Assembly (NCBI RefSeq): GCF_041260155.1
Contig: NC_091934.1
Location: forward strand, 46,332,842 to 46,396,841
Length of the DNA stretch: 64,000 nt
Direction: 5' to 3'
Origin: Ptychodera flava
Lineage: Eukaryota; Hemichordata; Enteropneusta; Ptychoderidae
Numbering within the stretch: the stretch's first letter is position 1; every line of letters starts with the position of its first letter. Below the pieces are notes generated by a model, which did not search any database, was not told the DNA's origin, and worked only from the letters and a program-made list of their open reading frames with translations. Of the stretch, positions 46,599 through 57,112 are shown piece after piece. The position numbers and the translations under genes were made by a program.

Positions 46599-47353
46599 AT
46601 GACAATCCTTTCTATTTCAGATGCAATAAAAATACTTGAAACCGGAGAAAACATCAAAATTGATGATGGAGGCAAATTAGTATTTGGTGAATATGTAGAT
46701 CCTTTCATATACGTAGACAGTGAGCTAGAAGTAGTTTTCAACATCGGATTTAAGTACGGTTCGGGAGGAGATCCTGCTACATGCGATGGGGTGTGTGTCA
46801 GTTGGCAACTGAGTCTTCAAAAGTTTATCGATTTAATAGTATTCCGTACCTTAGGTGAAAGTTTCGATGCAAGAACTGCTAAAAGTTATGCTGAAAGCCT
46901 GGCCGCTCACTCCAAGAATACTATCGGATTTTACAATCCATCTAAAGTGTATCAGAAGCGAGGGAGCGAGGCACAGCCGGGCATGAGGTATTTTAAATTT
47001 CAGTTTAAAAGAGGGAGAGGGAGAGGGGCTCACGATTTCGCTACATGTATTGATATGGTTCAAGAATTGACTGCGGTTTTAAAACAGTGAGTCCGTTACT
47101 ACCAGTCCGAGAAAATCCTGCTATTGTACCTCGTAATATCAGGAAAGGTAGTAAGATAGAATTCTTAGCATTTAAACCGCGCTTAAGTAAGCGTGGCCTT
47201 TCTTTCACTGTTGAGAGGTTATTTTGTGCTGCGCCTAATAAACCAGAAATTCAAGATGTGGAAGAACTAGTCGACTTAGAAAGATTAGGTGAGATATATA
47301 AACAAATAAATGCTGACAAAAATATTATAGTGGATTTTGATGACCTATCATAG
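46599..47353 (+). CDS. Unrecognised Polinton protein next to polymerase (probable frame break)
   Basis: The first frame (163 residues, MTILSISDAIKILETG) stops at 47090. The overlapping next frame, which has no ATG of its own, stays open to 47353 and reads as a natural continuation (RENPAIVPRNIRKGSKIEF, ending VDFDDLS). The break sits at or near TTTTAAAACAG and is of the missing-base type. The whole would be about 250 residues, with a basic Gly-Arg stretch (KRGRGRG) and several aromatic residues around it. No catalytic motif is recognised. Its place between the kinase-exonuclease and the polymerase suggests an early or replication-linked job, possibly nucleic-acid binding; this is inference only. 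Confidence 0.55.
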
Positions 47354-47390
47354 AATAATTATTTTTCATTTTTAAAAATTTTTAGGATAG

Positions 47391-47400
47391 TATATATATC
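47391..47400 (+). promoter_or_regulatory. TATATATATC motif before polymerase
   Basis: TATATATATC 6 nt before the polymerase ATG. The spacing is shorter than before most genes of the element. Confidence 0.45.
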
Positions 47401-47406
47401 ATAAAG

Positions 47407-50400
47407 ATGGCCAGTTTACATACAGCATTCAAGGGAGCAGTTTTACAAAAAGAATTTCCTGAAGTCAAGCGAGTCGAGGATATCGGGGAGCTGGTGGATA
47501 TTGAAGGTATGGTCCATTCGGAACGAAAGATGTACTCTGTTTATACCAAAATGGAAGTCAAATTATCGGATCCGAAAACTGGTAATACACAACCGCGTTC
47601 ATTGTATGTTAAATTAAATGATACATACACAAAAGATGTAAGAGGATCGGGATCGGATGTGGGGCAACAATTAATAGATCGCTACGATCGTATGCTTGAT
47701 ACAATTGAAAATGTTGAGGGTTCTGGCCTCGTTCTCGAGGAGATACTTAATTTTGAAGTAATTCTAGTAGAAGTTTTACTCGGGGCTGGCCCGGGGGCTG
47801 GCGCAGTCCAACTTCCCAGATGGTTAAAAAATAAGCATTGTGTGAGCGATCTGGTGCTACCTTCGGGCAGCGAGAACTGTTTTCAATACGCCATCGTAGC
47901 AAGTTTAAAGTTGGCCGACCCCGAGTTTCGTGAAAAGAAATGTGGTCAGGTAAGGAGAAAATGGAATACGTACGCCCCATTTATGGCTGACTACTGTTGG
48001 GAAGGTATTCCCTTTCCTACACCCGCCGATCTGACTGTATTCAGGCGCTTCGAACAGCAAAATCCAGGCATCAAACTTCAAGTATTTCAGATCTACGAAA
48101 ATGATCCCGCTCCCCCGTCCGACATAACTGTGTTATATAGTGCCCCTGGCGGAGACGAAGGTGAAGCCGATAGGAATCAAATAGCAAATATCTTACTGAT
48201 AGTTGGTGAAGACGGCGGCCGTTCTCACTTCGTACCAATTACTGCGGAAAATCGCCTTCGTAATTCTCGTACTAATCGAAAGAATGAGCGCAGACGGAAG
48301 TGTATTTGTATGGTTTGTAAAAGAGGTTTTAAGTCAACAGAAGAATTAGAAAAACATCAGGTATACTGTGGAACAGACACTGCCCAGCCAGATTTTCCTA
48401 AGGAAGTGTGTCAATTTGAAGGACATCGGAAGAAGGTTCCTTCTCCCTACGTCGTCTATGCAGATACTGAGGCAATTATTGAGAAGGGGACCGGCCGGCA
48501 CATTCCAATTTGTCTTTCGTATGTTATGGTGGGGAACGGGGGTGGGGACCTTCGGAACGAGGCCCGGGCCGACCCACTGTTTATGGTAAAAGAACATTCA
48601 CAGGTCTCTCCTGTGTTACAGACTTTCTAAAGGATATGAAAGAACGGGCCGAGTATTATTCTAAATCGTATTATTGGAAAATAATACCGATGAGGGATCC
48701 TTCTAATTACCGGCGCGACGGATGTGATCCAGTCTGTATTGCATGTGGAGAGCCGGCAGGATACCGAGTAGTGAAGGAGGAGGCGACCTTCTATTGCGAA
48801 GGATGCCGGCCGTCGAGAACCATTCCTATCTACTTTCACAACCTCAAGGGATACGATGGTTCTTTTATTTTGAAAGAATTACATGAAATCGTTACCGAAG
48901 GAGATGCTGACGCGGAGGGGGTCCGGACCAGAGCCTAAAATCATAGCTAAGACGAGCAATGGAGGAATTATGGGTCTCTCGAAAACATTTATTTTTCACG
49001 CCTCAATTGTTGTTGCCGGAGGGAAGAGGGAGATAAAGAGACGTTTCTTTTCTATAAAGTTTATGGACAGTGCTCAGCTGATGATGGGGTCATTGGCGAA
49101 GTTGGCAAAAACTGTGCCGGAGACCCAGGGGTGGACGGCGGCGCCACTTTCGTACCCGGACATTCAAAGGGCGAAAGGTTTCTTCCCCTACGAATATTTA
49201 GACTCGGTTGACAGATTAGAAGAGGGTGAGCTCCCGGAGAGGGGGGAATTTTATAGCGAATTGACGGAAGAGGGGATTTCAGAGTCTGATTACGAACATG
49301 CATTAAGAGTATGGGACGAAGTTGGATGTAAAACGATTCGTGATTATATGGAATTCTATTGTGAGACTGACGTTCTACTTCTTGCAAATATATTTGAAAA
49401 TTTTCGTGACACATGTTTAGAAGCATATAAGTTAGATCCAGCCCACTATATGTCAGCGCCCGGCTTGACATGGGATGCTATGTTACTTTACACAGGTAAT
49501 AAATTTGGGCTCATTCAAGATGCTGAGCAGATGAATTTCGTACAGAGGGGGATTCGAGGCGGTATCAGCCAGTGTAATATTCATTATTTACAGACAAATC
49601 ATCCTGCTTACGGGAATTACGATCCAGAGAAGCCAGTGACCGAAATAAATATCTCGATGCAAACAATCTCTACGGCTGGGCAATGAGTCAGGCAATGCCT
49701 ACAGGCGGACTTCATTGGATGACGATGAAAGAGTGGGAGGAATGGACCGCCGAGGGGGGAGCGGGGGCGGAGCTGGAGCGTGGGGACCTGGTTCCACCTT
49801 TCCACCAAGTTTTCTAGAAGTAGACTTAGAATATCCCCCCGAATTACATGAAGAACACAGCGATTTGCCATTAGCACCGCATCACTATGAATTTCCGAGG
49901 CAGGGCGGTCGACTGATTACAAGTGTGATGGATAGAGAGTCCTATGTCTTACACTACAAGTTGCTGGAATTCTATCTTCGGATGGGAATGAGATTGAAAA
50001 AGATTTATCGGGTGCTTGCTTTCGATGAAGCTCCATGTCTCGCGAAATATATTGACTTTAACACTAAAATGAGGACAAAGGGGAGGACAGATTTTGAAAA
50101 GAATTTCTATAAGCTGATGAATAATGCAATGTTCGGTAAGACAATAGAAGATGTTCGAAAGTACAGAGACTTTAAATTTGTTTCGGACTGGAACGGCACG
50201 GATAGTGGACGTAAAAAGATTCAGAAGTATAATCCAAAGATGAAACATATAACTTTCATAACTTCCGAAGAGGATGGTGATTCCTGCGACAGTGCCCTAC
50301 TGGAACTGAAAACGGATGAGCATAAATATGTAAAACCAGTTTTCATTGGCGCGGCGGTGCTTGAACTTTCTAAGCTGCTTATGTATGAGACGCATTACAA

Positions 50401-50986
50401 TTACTTTCGGGCCCAGTTCCCTGGAATACGATTAGCCTACATGGATACTGACAGTTTTGTTTACAGTGTACCAATACCCTCCCCGGATCCGGACGTAACT
50501 TTCAATGATATAGTTCGGGAAGATGTGGAAAAGAATGGTGAGAAGTCTATATATGATACTAGTGGGATGAGCGGACCCAACTTTCCGAAGATTAATAAAA
50601 AAGTGATAGGTAAATTTAAAGATGAGTTGAATGGTGAACCTATTCTTGATTTTGTCGGCATACGCTCGAAAGTGTATGCTTTTCGAACTCCAACTTCGGA
50701 GACGAAAAAAAATAAAGGGGTGAAAGATGTTTGTGTTAGAAAACATTTGAACTTTGAAGATTATAAAGATCTGTTTGAAACTGGGAAGAAGCCGGAGCCG
50801 GCACAGTTTGTACAGTTTGTACGGAAAAAGGCTGGAGAAATCCGTAGTGAAAAGCGTAGTAAAATTATGATGGCGCCAAATGATATCAAACGTGTGCAGC
50901 TATACAATCCAGACACAGGCGAATGGCTGGCAGAAACATGGCCGATAGGACGGACGACGGGTCATGGTTACGGTTTAAAATTGTAA
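47407..50986 (+). CDS. Protein-primed family B DNA polymerase (frame broken four times)
   Basis: The replicative polymerase of the element, expected to copy it by protein priming from the terminal repeats. In order: an N-terminal domain with SENCFQYAIVASL and RSHFVPIT, a C2HC zinc-finger-like motif (C301, C304, H317, C321), the exonuclease motifs ExoI (YADTEAI, residues 353/355), ExoII (FHNLKGYDG) and ExoIII (YCETDVLLL), then GIRGGIS, motif A (DANNLYGWAM), motif B (FYKLMNNAMFGKT) and motif C (YMDTDSF). All catalytic motifs are present, but in different frames. Frame changes fall near 48540-48600, 48905-48930, 49630-49680 and 49745-49810, three of them beside runs of four to six G. Three are missing-base and one extra-base type. 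The 3' end overlaps the convergent capsid gene by 12 bp. Confidence 0.9.
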
Positions 50987-52239
50987 AGACATTAATCTAC
51001 TATTTTCAATAGAGACCAGGGCATCACTGATAACAAAAATGTGAGCAAATATATTGTCATCGCGAGCAACATCGCCAACCTTAATTGAGCCATCTTTCTT
51101 CAGGATCTCAAGTTGAATTCCATCCTTTGTGTTCATTACTTTTAAACCATTTCCATGAAACTCAATATCTTTAAAGCTACGCAGATCAATAAACAGACAG
51201 AATTTATTCTTCAAATAATCAACTTCATCTATGTCAATTTCACACCAATCTTTATCTTCAGCAAAATACCGTCGCACCTCTCGCCAAAATTGTCTTGGTA
51301 TCATCTTCTGAGCGTACACTTTATTTGCAATGCCTTCAATCATTACAGACACAGATTCAATGGATGGGTTAAAGAAAAGTTCACTGTTCAGTTCTGTCTG
51401 ATTCTGATTTTTAGTAAAGAGTATGGCGATACCTCTAATGCTACGTCGTGGTACATTTATATTTTCATTGATAACTGTGTCCGATTCTTTGAATGGGATT
51501 GTTCTAAAATAATGTATATGCTCGTAAAGGTAACTTTTTCCACCGTTGTAATAACCAGCAGTTGACCTCGCTAGATCGAGGTCAGAAATTGTCTCGTATT
51601 CCATTTGAATGTTTTTTAATTTATAATTGGTTGTAACAACCTGATTACTGACAAGTAATTGGGGGGCGGGTGCCAACGTAATTTCCCATTCGATATGACT
51701 CCCTAACGCTGATGGATATGCAACTCCATGACCTGTTATGAGGGGATGAGTGAGACGAATAGCATATTTTGTTTATATGTGTCGAAAAGTAACTTATCGC
51801 CCACGACGTTTTGATCTCCATCGGTCGAACCGCTTCTTAATTTTCTTAGATTTTCGTTCTGAATTCCGTACAGTGTCATGTTCGTTCTCTCCTTTTTATG
51901 TTTGAAGAGATCGCGATAACATTCAATAAGGTTATAATTATTCAAATCGAAAAGTGTCTGACCCTCAAATGTGAGTTTCATACGCTCCACCAAATTTTTT
52001 GCAACATTTTGTACTACTCGGTTATATTCATCTCCCATTACTTCGAGATCAAAAACCAGGTCGAAAGTATCTGGAACTAAGAGTACTCCGCTTTCTAACT
52101 TCGGACATCGTATGATAAGTGTCTGGCCTGGATCTGCCTCACTTGGATTATGAGCAATCACGTGATGAGTTCTTTCTGACTTTGTTCCATTCGGTATTCG
52201 GTTGGTGAAAGTCGGTGATAATGTTCTATCGTACCCCAT
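50975..52239 (-). CDS. Double-jelly-roll major capsid protein (frame broken once)
   Basis: The main shell protein of the predicted Polinton virion, related to adenovirus hexon-type and PRD1-type folds. The N-terminal frame starts MGYDRTLSPTF and holds VERMKLTFEGQTLFDLNNYN and ECYRDLF. It stops at 51736. The C-terminal frame carries SVSVMIEGIANKVYAQKM, FCLFIDLRSF and HGNGLKVMN, all typical of Polinton capsid proteins. The switch falls between about 51740 and 51780 and is of the missing-base type. I chose the ATG at 52239 because it is the start supported by a TATATAC motif 11 nt upstream; the open frame continues further up but without similarity. The combined length of about 420 residues suits the family. 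Confidence 0.88.
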
Positions 52240-52250
52240 TTTCGTGTAAT

Positions 52251-52257
52251 GTATATA
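52251..52257 (-). promoter_or_regulatory. TATATAC start-proximal motif
   Basis: TATATAC exactly 11 nt before the capsid protein ATG. Confidence 0.6.
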
Positions 52258-52280
52258 GTAGAAGAAAAAAAGAAAATAAA

Positions 52281-52631
52281 TCACATCTTTACGTAAATAT
52301 TTCCGTCTGACTGAAAGATAAATCGATTGCCTGTGTCGCGAATCAATCGAAGAACCCAATATTCTTGGAGATGATGAGCCTCTTGGTCATCCTCAGTATC
52401 CTGGAATACAGCTATGAATTCTAGTCGCTTAAAGAAGTTAGTCTTCTGACATTCCTTCACGAAAGCTAAAATGTTATGATACAGATTATCATCTTTGAGT
52501 CGGACACCTGGATTTGCTCGAAGTATATGTCGATTTACTCGTCGGAGTTTGCACCATTCCAATTCGACAGAGAAACCAAACAGGTCTTTATTTTTAGAAA
52601 GAAACTTTGCAATATTCTTTTCACCAAACAT
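52281..52631 (-). CDS. Small Polinton protein, unrecognised
   Basis: An intact 116-residue protein starting MFGEKNIAKFLSKN. It is basic in the first half (KLRRVNRHILR) and ends with GNRFIFQSDGNIYVKM. No membrane segment or catalytic motif is evident. It lies between the capsid gene and the long coiled-coil membrane protein, in the same direction, so a virion-assembly role is possible. The upstream motif is weak (TTAATAC, 9 nt before the ATG) and overlaps the probable end of the next gene. Confidence 0.62.
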   Translation of the reverse strand: MFGEKNIAKFLSKNKDLFGFSVELEWCKLRRVNRHILRANPGVRLKDDNLYHNILAFVKECQKTNFFKRLEFIAVFQDTEDDQEAHHLQEYWVLRLIRDTGNRFIFQSDGNIYVKM

Positions 52632-52643
52632 GTTGATGCCGTA

Positions 52644-53926
52644 TTAATACATAATTTTATTTATAATGACTAATGTTAAACCAGTTAAAAATATCCATAG
52701 CTGTTCTCCAACAATCCGACAACCGATCCTGCTGTTTTTAATAGAAAACTGACGAGGGAACCGATTAAACCTGGTATTGCAGCAGCACTTTTTGCAGCCA
52801 ATGTTTTTAACCATTCGCCAAATTGCTTTACAATTTCTTTCGCTTTTGTGTATACTTTGGGCGGACCTGAACCAGACCCGCCAGTTCCTGCTGCTCCCCC
52901 TCCTCCTCTAGTTACAGCCAGGGCAATTGTTGATATTGTCATTCCAAGGGCAGTCAGTATTGCAGCAATTGTAATACCATTTCGTTTAAATAACTCTGTC
53001 AGCTTCAGTCTCAGTGATAATTCTGGATCAGAAATTACATCACGAAGAGACCTAGTCGTAGCCAGTCTTTCATGTGCCTCGCTAATCTTACCATTTTCAT
53101 ATTCAATTCGGTTGTCAATTTTAGCTTCTCTTGTTATTAGTTCAGCTAGTAGTTTCTTGGCTTTTTCTTTTCCTTGGGTGTGATCTTCAGGAATTTCCTT
53201 TAACTGTTTTTCAACTTCTCTTTTCTCTAGCCTTATTTTAACTTTTTCATTGTTAAGGTCGCTAATACGCATATTCGCAATCCTTAATTCATCATTAATA
53301 GCTCTATATTCTGGGTTTAGATTGTTCCATTGTTCGATTTTATTTTCAAAAGCTTGTATTTTGTCTGCATTACCAGAAGCATCTTGCCGTAACTCTGTCA
53401 GTTTATCTTTGTATATACCCATGTCTTCTGGCGTCATCTTCTCAGCCGGTATTTTATCGTTTTCCACATCTACAGAATACAATGCACGACTCACATATTC
53501 GGGCTCTGCGCTGTCCCCCGTCTTACTGTATACTTTAGTTACAAATTCATATCCTCCTGCTTCTTTTTTTACTGTCTTGAGCGATTTAAAACCACTTCCT
53601 GAAAGTTTTGATAGCCTGAGTTCTTTATAATACAGCTTTCCATACCTAATCTTTGCATTCAAAAATAATTCGTTTCGTGCTGCTTCATCAGTAATATTAT
53701 TCTCGTTTAAGAATTTTTCAGCCATTTGTATTTTAAGTTCTACTCCAAATTTAGTCGAAGGATCTACCTGCGGGCTCCGCGCGCTTGAGCTATCCCGGTA
53801 AGGATCGACTTCTGCAAGGGCATTATCATCGTCTATAAAGAATGTTTCAGCAGTAGCGTCATCATCGTCATTTACATTTGCATCATCGAAATCCTGGAGT
53901 GGTATATCTTCTCCTCCTTCTGCCAT
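52644..53926 (-). CDS. Conserved Polinton coiled-coil membrane protein (frame break near C-terminus)
   Basis: 413 residues in the main frame from MAEGGEDIPLQDFDD. An acidic N-terminus is followed by long charged helices with coiled-coil character (about residues 195-290), a membrane segment (GITIAAILTALGMTISTIALAV), a glycine-rich linker (GGGGAAGTGGSGSG), and an amphipathic to hydrophobic end (AAAIPGLIGSLVSFLLKTAG). The main frame stops at 52685. The neighbouring frame continues as a further hydrophobic segment (LWIFLTGLTLVIINKIMY) to a TAA at 52644, so a missing base near 52715 probably removed the last ~20 residues. This is a common Polinton protein of unknown function; a virion-internal or membrane-active role is plausible. 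Confidence 0.68.
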
Positions 53927-53935
53927 ATTGTCTTT

Positions 53936-53942
53936 CTATATT
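53936..53942 (-). promoter_or_regulatory. AATATAG start-proximal motif
   Basis: AATATAG 9 nt before the ATG at 53926. Confidence 0.5.
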
Positions 53943-53971
53943 ACTACAATTATTTTTTATCATCCCTTACA

Positions 53972-53978
53972 TATACAG
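53972..53978 (+). promoter_or_regulatory. TATACAG start-proximal motif
   Basis: TATACAG 9 nt before the ATG at 53988. A divergent member of the motif. Confidence 0.45.
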
Positions 53979-53987
53979 TAAAAAAAA

Positions 53988-54446
53988 ATGCACATCTCAG
54001 TTGTTGAAAGCGTTGAACAATTGGCTGATTACATAGAAAGAACAAGTGCTGCATATCGGCGAAGTTACAAATTAATGGGTCGAATTGATATGGCTCTCAA
54101 TATTACTAAGGGAATTCTTGTAAGCTCTGCTGTAATAGCGGCAATTCCAACAGTTCCGGTACTGTTAGCTTTAACTCCTATACCAGGTGTTATTATTGAT
54201 GTGATACAAGGGAAAACTGGTGTAGCAAAGAGACGAGAGAAATATAAACATTATTATGTTCAATATAAACAGCTGCTTACACAAATACAAGAAAAAGGCG
54301 CAACCCTTCGGAACGAGGAGGCTCCGGGGTCAGAACTTATTCAGGACATATTTCATCAGGCGCTAGAAATTCAAAAACAAGAAGGATTTAGTCCACCTCT
54401 GGAAAGATACCTAAGACATTATGGATTGAATGGATATGAAATTTAG
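53988..54446 (+). CDS. Polinton membrane protein abutting the right terminal repeat
   Basis: An intact 152-residue protein starting MHISVVESVEQLADY. It has helical ends and a central hydrophobic segment (VSSAVIAAIPTVPVLLALTPIPGVI) long enough to span a membrane. The family is not recognised. The TAG stop overlaps the first two bases of the right terminal repeat (54445), mirroring the opposite end, where the last gene stops three bases from the left repeat. Confidence 0.62.
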   Translation: MHISVVESVEQLADYIERTSAAYRRSYKLMGRIDMALNITKGILVSSAVIAAIPTVPVLLALTPIPGVIIDVIQGKTGVAKRREKYKHYYVQYKQLLTQIQEKGATLRNEEAPGSELIQDIFHQALEIQKQEGFSPPLERYLRHYGLNGYEI

Positions 54447-54791
54447 TTCGTACCGATAGGAACTTCGTGTTCAACATCAGCTAGACTCCGCGACCGGCCG
54501 GCCGGACTGACAACACAGGTAAAAAAAAAGCTCCTTTATATAGGCTAGTTTGATGGTGATGACTCACACGGAATTTCCCGTACACCTTCGGAACGTGTAT
54601 AAACATGCTCAGAAGGGAATTTCCCCGCTTAGTTCAGGACAATGCACTGCTGCGCGTGAGTTCGTATATAGGTCAGGGTCACACTTTAGTTACATGGATG
54701 GTTAATTTTTCCTTCACTTCATGTAGATAAATGAATAAAATGGGTGTAAAAATTCTTACTCATCCCAGTTGTCCACCCTTTCTTTACTACT
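54445..54791 (-). repeat. Polinton right terminal inverted repeat, 347 bp
   Basis: The inverted partner of 37815-38168. It ends CTTTACTACT, followed by the AATATA target duplication. It carries the same inward-facing TGAGTCA (54560-54566) and TATATAAAG (54535-54543) on the minus strand. Confidence 0.95.
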
Positions 54792-54797
54792 AATATA
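54792..54797. repeat. Polinton target-site duplication, right (AATATA)
   Basis: AATATA directly after the element, identical to the left copy. Confidence 0.92.
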
Positions 54798-57112
54798 CAT
54801 CAATACCTTTCAAAGCCAAGTACTAAAATTGTACTTACTTCACTTGCAGTCAAATTCGTTCCTGGCCCGCTCACAAGGACAAGGTCTCATCGACGAACAC
54901 TCAATCTTGGCGCCGAGTAGACTAATTGATCCATATAGCCAAGGGGAAAGGTAAATGGGTCGAGTTTGAATGATATTGTACTACGGACTGGATAACTGTC
55001 GTGAAGGGTTGAAATATTTCTTACAAAACGGAAAGTTCCATTTCTTTCTTTCAAATCTATAGTGTACGTTACTAGTCATTTAAATTTTCGAATAAAAGTC
55101 CTTCAAAGTGATAATAGTGGAGTTGGCATCTAAACATTCTATTTTGTCGCATTGAAAGTTCATCAAACCCCTGTCATAAAGTTGTACAGCCCCACTGTGG
55201 AAGAAAAAAAACTCGGTCTTAATTAAGTCGCGAAGCAGGCTGGGCAAGGTTGACTTCTATTTGAGTTTGCTGTTAATTTCCTGAATTTTGTCAACAAAAC
55301 CAGTCATCAAACTATGCAAACTATAACAGACACTGCATATTCAAATCTTCACATGTGATATGTCCTCATTTTGAATTTTGTCTAAGCATCTCGTCAAAAG
55401 ACGGACACATCACGCGAATACGACGCGATATCGGCCAAACTTCGTGTAATGACATAAATTGTATGACAACTTTATTATCAATGCTTGAGTGGCCACATCC
55501 AAAGTCGGCCTGTATTTCATAAATTTTGTCAAATGCATCCGTACAAAAAGTTTTAGCTTTCAAAACGGAAGTAAATATCTTTAAGTAAAATATACAAAAA
55601 TGCCCCAATAACGTCGTGTACAAGTGCGATTCGTGATAAGTCATACACACTAAAATAACTTTGCTGTTTAAAAAAGTGCAAGTGCTCTGAATACATTCTC
55701 CCGACCATGCAAATAATCAATTATTAATATCAATCTACGGTACTTTCGAAAAGATGTTTGAAATCATCAAAGTGACCCTCTATTTCTAATTTACAGTCTG
55801 TATTTCACATTTTATTTATTAGATCAATCTTCTTGCTGTTGCTAAGGAACGACTTTTCCAATCAGCAGTTTACACAGAAATTTAATCATCATTAATAAGC
55901 ATGACTTTTTTGTTAGAGCCTTAAACTACCAGAAATTGGAACAAGATAAGTCACTGTGCTATCATGAAGAACTTGAGACCAGACGTGACACAAATATACA
56001 TATGTACACACATACATAAATGCCTACAGACAAACACATTTAACTATATACAAGTATATATAGTTGTAACTATACTATTTTTGAAAGGTTTCCTATGGCT
56101 TAGTGTTGAATTTTTTGTACAAACTAATGAAGAAAGACACAGAACAACATCTGATTGTCTGTACACTGCAGATATTTTGGGGCTTGAAAAAATGACCAAT
56201 GTAGGATATGAACCCATGAACCTGGAAATCAATATGGATGGTAATACCACTTGTGGACATGGACCAGTTCAAGGTGGGCCACCAGCGCTGTCCTATTGTT
56301 TTTTTTTCTTCCCCTAAGTGGTCTCCGACTTTACAGAATTGTTCTCGCTAGGGAGTTGTTTGTATTAAATGTTAACGGGTCTCACTTGTCTATTAGCTGC
56401 TCTTTCAAAATGTCAGCAAAACAAATGCATACCAATTGAACATTATCTCTTTATCACGGCAAGCAAGAGAAACGCGATAATTTTGAATTCGTGTAACTTA
56501 TATGCAAATCAGATATGTAACCATCAGGTCTGGATAGGGTTGAAAATGGTCTGAATTCTCGGCGATTCATCATTTCTCAATGGTCCAGGTTTTACATGTT
56601 GCGTGGCAGAGGCTATAAAACAAGTCTGGCTTTATGCTTTATCTGTCGATCTGCCCAAATGGGGTAGATACTTTGGAAATCGAGGAGCAGCAGTAAAGTT
56701 ATAAACTAGTACTTGACGGCCTGTGCTCTGTTGTAATACTGACAATAGCGTCGGCACCCTTTTCCATTACTTACTGTCTGGAGTTACTACCGAGGTAGTA
56801 CTAGGACCGAGACACTATTTTCGATGTGATGCAGTCACATGTATTTGGCATGGCTTCTTGATTTAAATTCAGTCTATACTTATGTAAGTACACAATAATG
56901 CCAGGAATATTACATTTTAATGTTTAAATCATAATTTTTTTCATGTAATAAAATGATTTTCACATTTTTGAAATACCATTGCTGTCAAGTTGTAACTAAC
57001 TACTACAGGGCTATTTTTTCTAGGCCCAAAAATAGTTGTAGTGTAGATGATGTGTAGTTTTGTGTTTTTTCTCATCTTTTCCTCATCTTGTTCCCATCTT
57101 TTATGCGTAAAA
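54798..57112. other. Intergenic DNA right of the Polinton, no gene seen
   Basis: Non-coding by inspection. The open frame near 55964-56317 has no start context, splice signals or recognisable protein and contains a T-run, so I do not call it a gene. Confidence 0.4.

Larger units (their letters stand above)
37815..54791. mobile_element. Polinton/Maverick element, 16,977 bp
   Basis: A complete self-synthesising DNA transposon related to adintoviruses. It is bounded by terminal inverted repeats (354 bp left, 347 bp right) starting AGTAGTAAAG and ending in its reverse complement, with a perfect 6-bp target duplication. Its gene set is the Polinton hallmark set: protein-primed family B DNA polymerase, retroviral-type integrase with chromodomain, FtsK/HerA-like packaging ATPase, double-jelly-roll major capsid protein, a capsid-associated protein, and several small conserved membrane or coiled-coil proteins. 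It also has a kinase-exonuclease fusion gene that I do not know from standard Polintons. An adenain-like protease was not found. Several genes contain frame breaks. The repeats are nearly identical, so insertion was recent. Confidence 0.96.

Noticed and set aside
38603..52720. Programmed -1 frameshifting as the explanation for the Polinton frame breaks
   Set aside because: I looked for a usable slippery heptamer only at the 38.6-kb junction, where TTTAAAG is in the wrong frame. Thirteen recoding sites in one element would also be extraordinary. Indels or consensus errors are simpler.
55964..56317. 117-residue open frame right of the Polinton
   Set aside because: No recognisable domain, no supporting splice structure, and it ends in a low-complexity T-run.
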